A DNA stretch of 64,000 nucleotides, taken from assembly GCA_003134045.1 (NCBI GenBank), contig PLAH01000077.1, forward strand, positions 1 through 64,000, in the 5' to 3' direction. This DNA is from Gammaproteobacteria bacterium (GTDB lineage: Bacteria; Pseudomonadota; Gammaproteobacteria; Steroidobacterales; Steroidobacteraceae). Of this stretch, positions 17,457-27,072 are shown one piece after another. The translations under genes were made by a program, and so were the position numbers. The notes beneath the pieces are model-generated. The model was not told the origin of the DNA. It did no database searches and saw only the letters and a list, made by a program, of their open reading frames with translations. Each line of letters starts with the position of its first letter. The stretch's first letter is position 1.

Positions 17457-18181
17457 GCGTGCGCACGTCCTCGTCGGATCTCCCCATTCGTTTCTTGGAC
17501 GTTGACATTGTCGCGGGCGACGTGACGATCCTCGATCGTCTATCGATCAATATCTCACCAGGGGCACCCACGGTCCTGATCGGACCCAATGGCTCCGGCA
17601 AGACCACCTTTCTGCGGGCCGCCATGGGGCTGATTGCTCCCTCAGGCGGACGCATTACTTGGGGCGGCCGCGAAGTCTCTGTCCCCACGCGGCGCGCCAT
17701 CTTGTTGCAGAGACCGGTGATGTTGAGGCGCAGTGCGGCCGGGAATATCCGCTATGCACTCGCCGCTGCCGGCGTGCCGCGGGCCGATCACGAACAGCGC
17801 GTCACAAAACTGTTATCGCTGGTCGGGCTCCAAGGGCTCGAGGGCCGTCCGGCACGGCGACTATCGGGCGGCGAGCAGCAGCGCCTCTCCCTCGCGCGTG
17901 CGCTGGCGCGCGACCCGGCGGTCCTGTTTCTGGATGAGCCCACCGCGAGTCTCGATCCGGCGGCTACCAAGATGATCGAGGATATCGTGCGAGCGGTGAG
18001 CGCCGGAGGCGTCAAAATCGTGATGGCTACGCACGATCTCGGTGAAGCCAAACGGCTTGCGGGCGACGTCGTGCTGCTGCATCGCGGCCGTATGGTCGAG
18101 ACGGGCCCGGTGGATCTCTTCTTTGCGGCGCCTACCACTCGCGAAGCCAAACGATTCATCGCCGGCGAATTGCTGATCTAA
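17453..18181 (+). CDS. tupC: tungstate ABC transporter ATP-binding protein TupC
   Basis: 242 residues. Walker A GPNGSGKTT, Q-loop ILLQRP, signature RRLSGGEQQRLSLARAL, Walker B AVLFLDEPTASLD and the H-loop ATHD are all intact. It lacks the C-terminal TOBE/mop domain of ModC, which is typical of TupC. It energises TupB in the inner membrane. Confidence 0.88.
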   Translation: MSVRTSSSDLPIRFLDVDIVAGDVTILDRLSINISPGAPTVLIGPNGSGKTTFLRAAMGLIAPSGGRITWGGREVSVPTRRAILLQRPVMLRRSAAGNIRYALAAAGVPRADHEQRVTKLLSLVGLQGLEGRPARRLSGGEQQRLSLARALARDPAVLFLDEPTASLDPAATKMIEDIVRAVSAGGVKIVMATHDLGEAKRLAGDVVLLHRGRMVETGPVDLFFAAPTTREAKRFIAGELLI

Positions 18182-18197
18182 CGAAGGAAGTTGAGCA

Positions 18198-19043
18198 ATG
18201 ATTTTCATACACACTCGCCGAACCCTGATTGCCATCGCCGCACTGGGCTTGGTGCTGGCGGTCGCGCCAACGATGGCGCAAGAGGACCGATCGATCGTAG
18301 TGGCGTCAACCACCTCCACGCAAGACTCCGGTCTATTCGATTATCTGCTGCCGATCATCAAGCAGAAGACCGGCATCACGGTGAAAGTCGTCGCGCAAGG
18401 CACCGGCCAAGCGCTCGACACGGCCCGGCGCGGCGACGCCGACGTGGTCTTCGTGCATGCCAAGGCGGAGGAGCTGAAATTCCTCGCGGAGGGCGAAAGC
18501 CTGAAACGCTATCCCGTGATGTACAACGATTTCGTGCTGCTCGGGCCAAAGAATGATCCCGCTGGCGTCGCGGGCATGAAAGATATCGGCCACGCGCTGC
18601 GAGGGATCAAGGACAGACGAGCGTCGTTCATCTCACGGGGCGACCGTTCCGGTACGCACGTCGCCGAACTCGCTCTATGGAAGGACACGGGTATCGACAT
18701 CGATACGGAGAAGGGGTCCTGGTACAAATCGATCGGGCAGGGCATGGGTGCCGCGCTCAATACCGCGAGCGCCAGCAACGCGTATGTGCTCTGCGACCGG
18801 GCTACCTGGCTTCATTTTAGGAATAAAGGCGAATTGCAAATCGCGGTCGAAGGCGACAGACGAATGTTCAACCAATACGGGGTCATGCTGGTGAACCCGG
18901 ACAAGCATCCGAACGTCAAGAAGCTGCTGGGCCAGGAATTCATCAACTATCTGATCTCACCGGCTGGCCAGAACGACATCGCCAACTATGAGATCGACGG
19001 CCAACCCTTGTTCTATCCGAATGCCAACCAAGCAGGAGCGTGA
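18198..19043 (+). CDS. tupA: tungstate-binding periplasmic protein TupA
   Basis: 281 residues with a signal peptide (about 1-27, cleavage after TMAQ). The mature start ASTTSTQDSGLFDYLLP is the TupA TTTSxxxSGL signature that binds the tungstate ion. A Shine-Dalgarno AAGGAAG precedes the ATG. Its stop overlaps the next gene. TupA proteins bind tungstate tightly in preference to molybdate; which ion is used here cannot be told from sequence. Confidence 0.9.
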   Translation: MIFIHTRRTLIAIAALGLVLAVAPTMAQEDRSIVVASTTSTQDSGLFDYLLPIIKQKTGITVKVVAQGTGQALDTARRGDADVVFVHAKAEELKFLAEGESLKRYPVMYNDFVLLGPKNDPAGVAGMKDIGHALRGIKDRRASFISRGDRSGTHVAELALWKDTGIDIDTEKGSWYKSIGQGMGAALNTASASNAYVLCDRATWLHFRNKGELQIAVEGDRRMFNQYGVMLVNPDKHPNVKKLLGQEFINYLISPAGQNDIANYEIDGQPLFYPNANQAGA

Positions 19044-19852
19044 TGCGCTTACTTTCAGGTCTGATTGCCGCACTTCTTTCCCTCTCGCCTGCTTTCGCAG
19101 CAGAGCCGCCGGCCGTTCGTCTGTATGCCGCGGGAAGTCTCCGCGCTGCGCTGACCGATATCGCGAAAGCCTATTCGGCTGCGTACGGCACGCCCGTCGA
19201 GCCGGTTTTCGGCGGATCCGGTGCCCTCGGGGATCGACTCGCCAAGGGCGAGCCGGGCGATCTGTTCGCCTCCGCTGATATGGGTAACCCGCAATCTCTG
19301 ACGGATGCGGGCAAATCGGGACCCACGGTGCTGTTTGCCCGCAACCATCTCTGCGCGATTCTGCGGCCGGGCCTCGAGGCGACGCCCGCAACCATCCTCG
19401 CCACCATGCTCGACCCATCGGTCCAGATAGGAACCTCCACACCGAAGAACGACCCCGGCGGCGACTACGCGTGGGCCATGTTTCAAAAGGCGGATGCCGT
19501 GAAACCCGGCAGCCGTGCGACGCTCGAAGCCAAAGCGCTCAAGGTGGGCAACGTGCCCGGATCGTTTGCCGTGCCGCCTTCCGCGGGCAATTCCACCGCG
19601 TGGCTGTTTCGAGAAAAGCGACTCGATGTATTTCTCTCTTATTGCACCAACGGGCCCGCCGTCGCGGCAGATTTGCCGGGTGCCACGACGCTTTCCTTGC
19701 CGCCGGCGTTAGGGGTTGCCGCCGCCTATGGGCTGACCGTTTTGAAAGGTAGGAACAGGGACGCGGCGGCGCAGCTGGCTCTCTTTATCCTGTCGCCGAC
19801 CGGCCAGAAAATCTTGGCGGAACACGGGTTCGACGCCCCTTTGCTGCCCTGA
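19043..19852 (+). CDS. modA: ModA-like molybdate-binding periplasmic protein
   Basis: 269 residues (270 from the overlapping GTG at 19040). Signal peptide to about residue 20 (AFAAEPP), then LYAAGSLRAALTDIAKAY and FGGSGALGDRLAKGEPGDLFASAD, the ModA oxyanion-binding pattern. No modB or modC follows, so it probably feeds TupBC as a second binding protein. That gives one ABC permease two receptors, tungstate and molybdate. It ends the oxyanion operon. Confidence 0.82.
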   Translation: MRLLSGLIAALLSLSPAFAAEPPAVRLYAAGSLRAALTDIAKAYSAAYGTPVEPVFGGSGALGDRLAKGEPGDLFASADMGNPQSLTDAGKSGPTVLFARNHLCAILRPGLEATPATILATMLDPSVQIGTSTPKNDPGGDYAWAMFQKADAVKPGSRATLEAKALKVGNVPGSFAVPPSAGNSTAWLFREKRLDVFLSYCTNGPAVAADLPGATTLSLPPALGVAAAYGLTVLKGRNRDAAAQLALFILSPTGQKILAEHGFDAPLLP

Positions 19853-19979
19853 AACCGTGCGTTTTGGGCGTTTGATCGTCCGCAGACATGATTTGGACCC
19901 CGGCATATCGTTGTCGGAATACATACCGATTGTCGCGGCGAGCATGGCGTCAAACATGGGAAATTTCCCCCGGGTCGAT

Positions 19980-20100
19980 GTTGATTCGGCGGTGCCTGAC
20001 CTTTCGCCCAATCGCCGGCGACATTCTTCGCGAAGTCGCGGTAGGAGCGGGGAGCCCGACCGAGCAGCTCGGTGAGGCGTACCACGTCGTGCGCGGTTTA
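19980..20100 (-). pseudogene. C-terminal relic of an NmrA-like SDR oxidoreductase
   Basis: One minus-strand frame reads DVVRLTELLGRAPRSYRDFAKNVAGDW, the usual C-terminal tail of NmrA/NAD(P)H-binding proteins. No start, Rossmann fold or continuous frame survives upstream or downstream. A fragment of about 40 codons in the 19853-20176 gap, which otherwise shows nothing. Confidence 0.4.
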
Positions 20101-20176
20101 GGATCACGTCACCAAATGGCACCTGGTGACTGTTAATGGCATTGACGGTCTAGGCCAAGTAGACGAAACAGCTAAA

Positions 20177-20950
20177 TCAAGCAGGGGTGCTTTGGCGGTA
20201 CCGCACATCGGACAGCAATCGGCCTAATTCTTTTTTGACGACGGCATAGCACTCACAGGCGCCGGCCTCCAATCCAGAGCGTTCTGATACTGAAATGTGG
20301 CCACGACGGTAACGAATTAAGCCGGCGCGCTGCAATTTACCTGCGGCCTGCGAAATGCTTTCACGGCGCACGCCGAATGCGCTCGCGACCAATTCATGCG
20401 TCATGATCAACTCATTCGAGGCCAACCGATCAAGGGTCAACAATAGCCACCGGCACAGTTGCTGCTCTATCGAATGGTGTCGATTGCAGACCACGGTCTG
20501 TGCTACCTGCGTGACCAGCGCCTGAGTATAAAGCAGCAACAATCGCTGCATCAAACCGGCTCGATTGAATTCCTCCTGTAGCAACCGCGCTTCAAGTCGG
20601 TAACCGTAGCCCGCGGCCTGCACGACAGCCGAGCTTGACGTGGTTATGCCTCCCATGAACAGTGAAATACCGAGTACACCTTCGTTGCCAACCGCCGCCA
20701 TTTCGGCCGAGGCGCCGGACTCCGTGATATAGAGCAGTGACACGATGGCGGTCGTAGGGAAATAAGCGTGCTGCAACTCACCACCGGGTTCGTAGAGGGT
20801 TTCACCGAGCGGCATCGGGACCAGTTCTAAACACGACGCCAGGCGTTGGAATTCCGCAGCGGGTAACGCCGCGAGCAGATGGTTGTGATTCGCGTTAGGA
20901 GGCAACGACACGGCGCTCGAAATCCTGCGTGCTAATTCTGAGCGCGGCAT
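20177..20950 (-). CDS. Crp/Fnr-family transcriptional regulator
   Basis: 257 residues. N-terminal cyclic-nucleotide-binding-like beta-barrel (about 25-130) containing PMPLGETLYEPGGELQHAYFPTTAIVSLLY, then a helix and a winged HTH (about 175-235) with MTHELVASAFGVRRESISQAAGKLQRAG. No Fnr cysteine cluster is seen, so the signal is not an Fe-S cluster. The start overlaps the upstream response-regulator gene by 19 bases; it is the third gene of a signalling operon and probably its output. Confidence 0.85.
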   Translation of the reverse strand: MPRSELARRISSAVSLPPNANHNHLLAALPAAEFQRLASCLELVPMPLGETLYEPGGELQHAYFPTTAIVSLLYITESGASAEMAAVGNEGVLGISLFMGGITTSSSAVVQAAGYGYRLEARLLQEEFNRAGLMQRLLLLYTQALVTQVAQTVVCNRHHSIEQQLCRWLLLTLDRLASNELIMTHELVASAFGVRRESISQAAGKLQRAGLIRYRRGHISVSERSGLEAGACECYAVVKKELGRLLSDVRYRQSTPA

Positions 20951-21756
20951 TCCACGCCAATCCCGCGGTAACCAATGAAGGCACAGGCATGGTTAAACAT
21001 CGGTTCCCCGCTGACCAGAAAGCTTTGCTGCGATCCATCAGTATTGACCCGACTGAGTTCGAATTCCAGGAATGGTTGCCGAGCGGCAATCTTTGTTTGC
21101 AGCTCTTCTCGCTCTGCCTCATTCCACCCTGGCATCTCGCCATTGCTGCTGTCACCCATAAAGGGCTCGACCCGGATGCCGAGCATTTCCAAGACCGGAC
21201 CGCATACCTTGGTGAATTTCCCGGCCTCGTTCTGCTCCCAGTACCAATCGGTGGCCAGTTCCGTCAGGCTGCGATAACGCGCCTCACTTTCGCGCAGTTC
21301 CGCTGTCTGTTCTTGAACCATTCGTTCCAGCGCGTTGCTGTAACTCTCGAGTTTTTTGTACAACAGCCGCACTTCGAGCATGTTGTGGATGCGCGTCTTG
21401 ACTTCGAGCAGATCAAACGGCTTGCTGATGAAATCCTTTGCGCCGGTCTGCAACGCGCGCAGCCTGTGAGCCGGTTGGGCGGTAAGCACGATGACTGGAA
21501 GGTAGCTATCAGATTGGTTTGTCTTGAGGCCCGCCATTACTTGGAAACCATCCATGTCGGGCATCTGCAGGTCGAGCAAAATCAGGTCGTAGCCGTTTTT
21601 TCGATGCAGCGCGCAGACCTCCTGTGGATTCATCGTTGAGTCAACGCAGGTGTAGCCAGCCTCACCCAGTAATCGTTCAAGCAGGCTGACATTGGACTCC
21701 TGATCGTCAACAATCAGGATGCTGGCGTTAAGGATGTCGGGCGCGCCTACCCTCAT
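20932..21756 (-). CDS. response regulator with C-terminal PAS domain
   Basis: 274 residues. A REC domain (about 10-130) has the phospho-acceptor Asp in LILLDLQMPDMDGF, acidic pocket VDDQES, the threonine in VIVLTAQ and the lysine in ISKPFD. A coiled-coil linker (YKKLESYSNALERMVQEQTAEL) leads to a PAS domain (about 160-270). There is no output HTH. It starts inside the kinase stop (ATGA) and ends inside the Crp gene, so it probably relays phosphorylation to protein partners. Confidence 0.85.
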   Translation of the reverse strand: MRVGAPDILNASILIVDDQESNVSLLERLLGEAGYTCVDSTMNPQEVCALHRKNGYDLILLDLQMPDMDGFQVMAGLKTNQSDSYLPVIVLTAQPAHRLRALQTGAKDFISKPFDLLEVKTRIHNMLEVRLLYKKLESYSNALERMVQEQTAELRESEARYRSLTELATDWYWEQNEAGKFTKVCGPVLEMLGIRVEPFMGDSSNGEMPGWNEAEREELQTKIAARQPFLEFELSRVNTDGSQQSFLVSGEPMFNHACAFIGYRGIGVECRAQN

Positions 21757-24734
21757 GTTTTTTCCCGTGTATTTGTGCGGGTCGATTGCGCTTTCGCGAA
21801 TTTCAGTGCCACGTCCAGCGTGTCCATGAACTCGTTGACCTTGATTGGCTTGGTGAGATAACGGAAGAATCCTGCCTCCAGACCTTTCTTGATATCGTGG
21901 GGTATTGCATTGGCACTGAGCGCAACCACCGGGATGTGGGCAGTCGTCGGGTCTTCAGCGAGGATTCTCAGCGCTTTGATACCGCCGATACCAGGCAGAT
22001 TGATGTCCATCAGGATGACATCCGGCCGCGAGGCGCGCGCAATCTCGATGCCGCGGTTGCCGTCCCGCGCAGTCAGCAAGCGGATATCGGGCCGGCGCGC
22101 GATGAGATCCTCGACCAGCATCAGATTGGCGGGGTTGTCCTCGACATAGAGCAGGGTGCGCGACTGGGCGTCGGCATGAACCTGCGCCCGGGCGACAGCC
22201 GCGGATTCGGCTGCGCCGGCGGCAGGTTGTGGTTCAGCCGTTAAGTTCAGTTCGATCCAGAACACACTGCCCACACCGACCGTGCTTTCCACGCCGATGA
22301 CGCCCTTCATCAATTCGGTCAGCCGTTTGGTCGTCACCAAGCCGATGCCGGTGCCTTCCACGACGTTCGCCTCTTGTCCCAGACGGTTGAATGGCTGGAA
22401 AAGCTGCGCCAGCTTATCCGCAGACAATCCTTCGCCGCTGTCCTTGACACAAATGCGAATGCGTTCTGGGGTGCTCGTGATGTGTTCGACGACAACCGTC
22501 CCGCCCACCTTGTTATATTTGATCGCATTGGAAAGAAGATTGATGAAAACTTGCTTTACCCGTGTCCGGTCGGCCTGGACAAAGCACGGCATTTCGAAAT
22601 AGGGGAAGGCCACGCTGATGCTGCGCTTTTGCGCCTGTGATTCGATCATGGCCTGGCATTCCTGCATGACTTCGGCGAGCGATATCGGTTCCAGCGACAG
22701 CACCAGTTTCCCGGACTCGATCAGCGCGAGATCGAGGATTTCGTTGATCAGTTCCAACAGGTACCACCCCGCCTTGGTTATCTGATCGATGCTTCGCCTC
22801 TGCGAGGGCGTCGGACCCGGGTTTTCGGACTCCATTAGCTGGCCGAAACCGAGGATCGCGTTCAGCGGCGTGCGCAGCTCGTGGCTCATGCTGGACAGGA
22901 AATCCGATTTGGCGAGGTTGGCCTTTTCCGCCGCGGCGATGGCACTCTCCAGCTCGATGTTATTTTCCTGCAGCGTCAGCTCGAAACGCTTGCGTTCCGT
23001 GACATCGCGCGCCGCGGCAAACACTCCCCGAAGCTTGCGGTCGCGGTCGTGCAAGGTGGTCGCATTGTAGGAAACCACTGTTTCCTTGCCATCCCTGGCG
23101 CGCGCGGTAAGCTCATAATTGGTGACCTTGCTTTCGCGCAAGACCCGCTTGATGCCCGCGTCGGCACGCTCCGGGTCGGTAAAGTAGTTCTTGAATGGCG
23201 CACCGATCAACTCATCACGCGTACAGCCAGTGAGCGCCTCCATTTGCTGGTTGACGTCGGTGATGATGCCGCGCAGATCGGTGATCGTCAGTGGGTCGAT
23301 ATTGGATTCGATCAAAGAGCGCGTGTAGAACTGCTGGTCGCGCAGGCGCTGATCGAGCAGCATCTGCTCTGCTTCCACCTGCTTGCGCACGGTATTATCG
23401 GTGCCAATCAGCAGATAGCCGATGATTCCGCCCTGGGCATCGCGCAGCGCCGTGACCGAGACGACTGCCGGGAACCGGCTGCCATCCTTGCGGATGTAGG
23501 TCAGCTCGTAAATGTCCTCGATCCCGCGCGAAGCCTTGAAGACCAGCGCTTCGAAGCCGGGCGTAATGATCGTCGCGAGTTCGACGCTCAATGCCCCGGC
23601 GCGTGCTATCACCTCCTGCGGATCGGAAATGTCGGCTGGTGTGATCTTGTTCATCACTTCGATGGCCGTGTAGCCCAGCATCCGCTCGGCGCCGACGTTG
23701 AAGATCTGAATCACGCCCTTCGCGTCAGTCGCGATGCTCGAGAAATTTTCACTGTTGAATATCGCGCTCTGCAAGGCACCCGCCTTGAGCAATGCCTCTT
23801 CCGCCTGCTTGCGCGCGGTATTGTCGGTGCCGATCAGCAGATAGCCGATGATTCCGCCCTGGGCATCGCGCAGCGCCGTGACCGAGACGACTGCCGGGAA
23901 CCGGCTGCCATCCTTGCGGATGTAGGTCAGCTCGTAAATGTCCTCGATCCCGCGCGATGCCTTGAAGACCAGCGCTTCGAAGCCGGGCGTAATGGTCGTC
24001 GCAAGTTCGACGCTCAATGCCCCGGCGCGCGCTATCACCTCCTGCGGATCGGAAATGTCGGCTGGTGTGATCTTGTTCATCACTTCGATGGCCGTGTAGC
24101 CCAGCATCCGCTCGGCGCCGACGTTGAAGATCTGAATGACACCCTTCGCGTCGGTAGCGATACTCGAGAAGTTGGCACTGTTGAAAATCGCGCTCTGCAG
24201 GGCACCTGCCTTGAGCAACGCCTCTTCCGCCTGCTGGCGCGCGGTGTTGTCGGTGCCGATCAACAAGTAGCCGATGATCACGTCCTGCGCGTCACGCAAC
24301 GCCGTGACGGACACCACCGCGCCGAACCGGCTCCCATCCTTGCGGATGTAGGTCAGCTCGTAGATATCCTCGATCCCGCGCGCGGCCTTGAAGACCAGGG
24401 CCTCGAAGCCCGGCGTGATCGGGGTTGCGAACTCGACGCTCAGCGCTTTGGCGCGTGCGATCAGCTCCTGCGGATCGGAAATGTCGGCCGGTGTGATCGT
24501 GTTCATCACTTCGGTGGCCGTGTAGCCCAGCATCCGCTCGGCGCCGACGTTGAACAACTGTATGACGCCCTTCTCGTCGGTGGCGATGCTCGAGAAGTTG
24601 GCACTGTTCAGAATCGCGTCCTGCAGTGCCCCTGTCTTGAGCAGCGCCGCTTCGCGCCTGACCTCGGAGATGACTTCCCCCGTACCCGCCTCGCTGTCGT
24701 CGAGCACGTCGGAATCAAGAGCATCAGTGGTCAT
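21753..24734 (-). CDS. hybrid sensor histidine kinase with three repeated PAS units
   Basis: 993 residues (995 from an in-frame TTG at 24740). Order: three near-identical PAS units of 142 residues (about 30-455), a fourth different PAS (about 470-580, ending DVTERKRFE), HisKA with H in SSMSHELRTPLNAILGFGQ, HATPase_c with NLLSNAIKYN, DSGEGLS and GTGIGLV, and a C-terminal REC with VILMDINLP. No membrane segment or signal peptide, so it senses in the cytoplasm. It is followed without a gap by a REC-PAS regulator and a Crp/Fnr protein, forming one module. ATG at 24734 has GAAGG six bases upstream. The signal is unknown. Confidence 0.9.
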   Translation of the reverse strand: MTTDALDSDVLDDSEAGTGEVISEVRREAALLKTGALQDAILNSANFSSIATDEKGVIQLFNVGAERMLGYTATEVMNTITPADISDPQELIARAKALSVEFATPITPGFEALVFKAARGIEDIYELTYIRKDGSRFGAVVSVTALRDAQDVIIGYLLIGTDNTARQQAEEALLKAGALQSAIFNSANFSSIATDAKGVIQIFNVGAERMLGYTAIEVMNKITPADISDPQEVIARAGALSVELATTITPGFEALVFKASRGIEDIYELTYIRKDGSRFPAVVSVTALRDAQGGIIGYLLIGTDNTARKQAEEALLKAGALQSAIFNSENFSSIATDAKGVIQIFNVGAERMLGYTAIEVMNKITPADISDPQEVIARAGALSVELATIITPGFEALVFKASRGIEDIYELTYIRKDGSRFPAVVSVTALRDAQGGIIGYLLIGTDNTVRKQVEAEQMLLDQRLRDQQFYTRSLIESNIDPLTITDLRGIITDVNQQMEALTGCTRDELIGAPFKNYFTDPERADAGIKRVLRESKVTNYELTARARDGKETVVSYNATTLHDRDRKLRGVFAAARDVTERKRFELTLQENNIELESAIAAAEKANLAKSDFLSSMSHELRTPLNAILGFGQLMESENPGPTPSQRRSIDQITKAGWYLLELINEILDLALIESGKLVLSLEPISLAEVMQECQAMIESQAQKRSISVAFPYFEMPCFVQADRTRVKQVFINLLSNAIKYNKVGGTVVVEHITSTPERIRICVKDSGEGLSADKLAQLFQPFNRLGQEANVVEGTGIGLVTTKRLTELMKGVIGVESTVGVGSVFWIELNLTAEPQPAAGAAESAAVARAQVHADAQSRTLLYVEDNPANLMLVEDLIARRPDIRLLTARDGNRGIEIARASRPDVILMDINLPGIGGIKALRILAEDPTTAHIPVVALSANAIPHDIKKGLEAGFFRYLTKPIKVNEFMDTLDVALKFAKAQSTRTNTREKT
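23370..24647. repeat. tandem repeat of three 426-bp PAS-coding units
   Basis: Three head-to-tail units (24222-24647, 23796-24221, 23370-23795) with a period of 426 bases, each encoding 142 residues of PAS plus linker. Blocks such as ATGTCGGCTGGTGTGATC and GTGTAGCCCAGCATCCG recur at the same phase. The second and third units are almost identical; the first is more diverged. This is a recent, in-frame internal duplication. Confidence 0.9.
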
Positions 24735-24740
24735 GGCCAA

Positions 24741-25164
24741 CCTTCGTGTAACTTAAGACATCCAATAAATAGACTGAATCGAGACAGGCCACATCTCCAA
24801 TTTGGATTGGATCACCCCTTCGAGAAGCGCGAGATACAAAAGTGGGTCTGTCTCGCATCGTCCCGGCATCACCCAGAGGTTGCGCCCCTACTCAACATGT
24901 ACAGGCGGGCGAACTCCGCAAACATTCCGGACGTCGTGAGCCTGATAGGAAGAACTGTACGAGACGCCGGCCGGTAACTGCGCCCGAGGATACCATCGAT
25001 CACTATACGGGATATTTCGCGCAATAGGGCTGCTACGCAATGATAGAGACGCTAAAATCGCCGTGGGCGGGTGAAGACACGCTCAGAGCGCTGGCGAAGG
25101 CCGGCGAGGGTCGTAGGCCTTCTACACGAGGGCGGGAATCGCTGGTTGCGCGGCCGGCATCCAA
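24741..25164. other. intergenic region, promoter of the kinase operon
   Basis: About 420 bases between the hybrid kinase start and the end of the multicopper oxidase. It should hold the kinase promoter. A GAGACAG/CTGTCTC inverted pair is about 60 bases apart near 24781-24860. No convincing gene seen. Confidence 0.4.
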
Positions 25165-27018
25165 TCAGCGTGTGACTACGCTTGCGCGAGGTGCGGTCCC
25201 GTGGCTGCCCGGCAGCACTCGCAGCACCGCCATCATGCCGTTATCCTCGTGATCGACCAAGTGGCAGTGAAACGGAATGTCTCCCGCGAGTGCCTCAGGA
25301 AAAAAGAGCTTGATGCGCACGCGCCCTGGCCTCACGGGACCTTCCTTGCTGTGATAACCGGTCGCTTCTGCATACGGCACGTTGACCACGTCGAGCAGCG
25401 GCGGGTTCGTCACGGGCTTGCCGTCAATCGTCAACACGCGAAAATGCACCTGATGGATGTGGAAGGCGTGCAGCTCGTTGGTCCAGTTCTCAATGACCCA
25501 TTCTTCGGTTGTTCCGGCCCGCACCGACATGGTGGGCGGTGATCCCATCCCATAGGGTCGAAGCACCGCGCCCGGCTTTCGTTCCACGATATAGAAGTCG
25601 ACTTGGTCTGTGATACCGGGACGAGGGTACTCCGCCATCGCGATCACCCGTTCCCGATCAGTGTGCCGGGCCACCAGCCCGCTGAACAGATTGCTTCTGG
25701 ATGCCTGAGGCGCCTGCGCCACCACCGCTGGCTCCGCCGTTTGCCCGCTACTTGTGAGCACGGCGAGCCGACGCTCCGGGAGCCGGTCTCCAGCGCAGCC
25801 CGTATCGACGGCGTGAGTCACGAGATAAGCCTTAACGCCCGGCGGCGGAGCAGTAACGAGAACTTCAAGCCGGCCGGCGGGCGGCACGAATTGGGAAGAC
25901 GATGTCGCAACCACGGGCAGCGTGGTACCCGCATCGTCCGTCAGGGCGCTACCGTCGCGCGCCACCACTTCGAGCGGCAACGGCTTTCCATTTTCCTCGA
26001 CGATCGCAAGATCGAGGAATGCGTCGGTCGCGGCGTTCAATATGCGCCAGAGCTGTTTCCGGCCGGCGTGTATTTCGAAGTTTGCCAGTGCGGAATCGGC
26101 TGCTTCGCCGACAGGTACCGGTGTGCCGTTCAAGCTGATCGCATCGATCCCAGAATTCGACCCGCACAGTAGTTCGTGCGCCGTATCGATCGCCGTCGCC
26201 GGCGGCGCATGCCCTGACGCCTTATGCGCAGCCGATGCGGGAGGTGCGGCCGTCATCGCGGCAGCCTGAGTTCTGCCGGCATCCAAGTCCTGCGTCTGAC
26301 GCACGATCAGCACGCGTTCATCGATACCGGCGGCGCGACGCGCATCATCCTGCGGCCCCTCGACCACAATCGCGCCCGTCAGGCCCATCAGCATTTGTGC
26401 TTGCACTTCGCCGTGCACGTGGGGGTGATACCAGTAAAGACCCTCGGTCATGTCGGCGGGCACGTGGAATTGATAAATAAAGGTGCGCTGGCCACAGCGT
26501 TGAGGTCCGACGGCAGGATCCGTGCAGACCGTCAACACGTCGTCCTGCGGTTTCACCGGAGGTACGGCAAATCCGTGCACATGCAGATTGGTCGTGCCCG
26601 TCGCATGATGTTTCATGCCGGGAATCACGGCATAGAAGCCCGGCGATGGCGGGACACGATCCGTCGCTACCGAAAGCTTGCCGGGCCCGGTAACCGCATC
26701 GATAGCCCCCGGGTCCGTGATCTCGTTGCGCAGCGTGATCGTGAGATCCGATCCCAATCTCACGCGGATCGTGGGGGCGTCGGCGCTACCATTCGCGGTA
26801 TAGCACAATCGATCGCGATCCTGCCGAACGGTCAGCGTAAGACCCGCGGGAGTTACCCATACATCGGGTGCCGTGTGACCGGGCGGTGGAACCCCGGCGC
26901 CGCACGGCGCCGCGGCGGTGCTACGCGAATCGAAGGGGGCCGCATCGGCGCCGAGCGCCGTGCTCGCTGCCACTGAAGATAAAAAAACGACCCCCAAAAT
27001 AATGGAAGGTCTTTTCAT
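25165..27018 (-). CDS. multicopper oxidase, exported
   Basis: 617 residues from MKRPSIILGVV (signal peptide to about residue 24; an in-frame start lies 15 bases upstream at 27033). Copper ligands occur in four blocks: TNLHVHG, WYHPHVHGE, HAFHIHQVHF and FHCHLVDHEDNGMM, so type 1, 2 and 3 sites are complete. The insert of about 45 residues around TAAPPASAAHKASGHAPP is low-complexity. Laccase-like oxidases act in the periplasm on cuprous or ferrous ions, or phenols. The last block has a Met-type axial ligand. It converges with no gene and may be with the phosphoesterase gene, 55 bases upstream, in one transcript. Confidence 0.88.
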   Translation of the reverse strand: MKRPSIILGVVFLSSVAASTALGADAAPFDSRSTAAAPCGAGVPPPGHTAPDVWVTPAGLTLTVRQDRDRLCYTANGSADAPTIRVRLGSDLTITLRNEITDPGAIDAVTGPGKLSVATDRVPPSPGFYAVIPGMKHHATGTTNLHVHGFAVPPVKPQDDVLTVCTDPAVGPQRCGQRTFIYQFHVPADMTEGLYWYHPHVHGEVQAQMLMGLTGAIVVEGPQDDARRAAGIDERVLIVRQTQDLDAGRTQAAAMTAAPPASAAHKASGHAPPATAIDTAHELLCGSNSGIDAISLNGTPVPVGEAADSALANFEIHAGRKQLWRILNAATDAFLDLAIVEENGKPLPLEVVARDGSALTDDAGTTLPVVATSSSQFVPPAGRLEVLVTAPPPGVKAYLVTHAVDTGCAGDRLPERRLAVLTSSGQTAEPAVVAQAPQASRSNLFSGLVARHTDRERVIAMAEYPRPGITDQVDFYIVERKPGAVLRPYGMGSPPTMSVRAGTTEEWVIENWTNELHAFHIHQVHFRVLTIDGKPVTNPPLLDVVNVPYAEATGYHSKEGPVRPGRVRIKLFFPEALAGDIPFHCHLVDHEDNGMMAVLRVLPGSHGTAPRASVVTR

Positions 27019-27072
27019 GGTCGCCAGAATCATGGGAGGCAGGATAACTGCCTCCCACGAGGGGTGTTGGCC

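Noticed and set aside
22881-24977. Very long open frame (698 codons) on the plus strand opposite the hybrid kinase
   Set aside because: It is the mirror of the PAS-coding DNA; its protein repeats with the same 142-residue period and has no family features. The minus-strand kinase is plainly the real gene.
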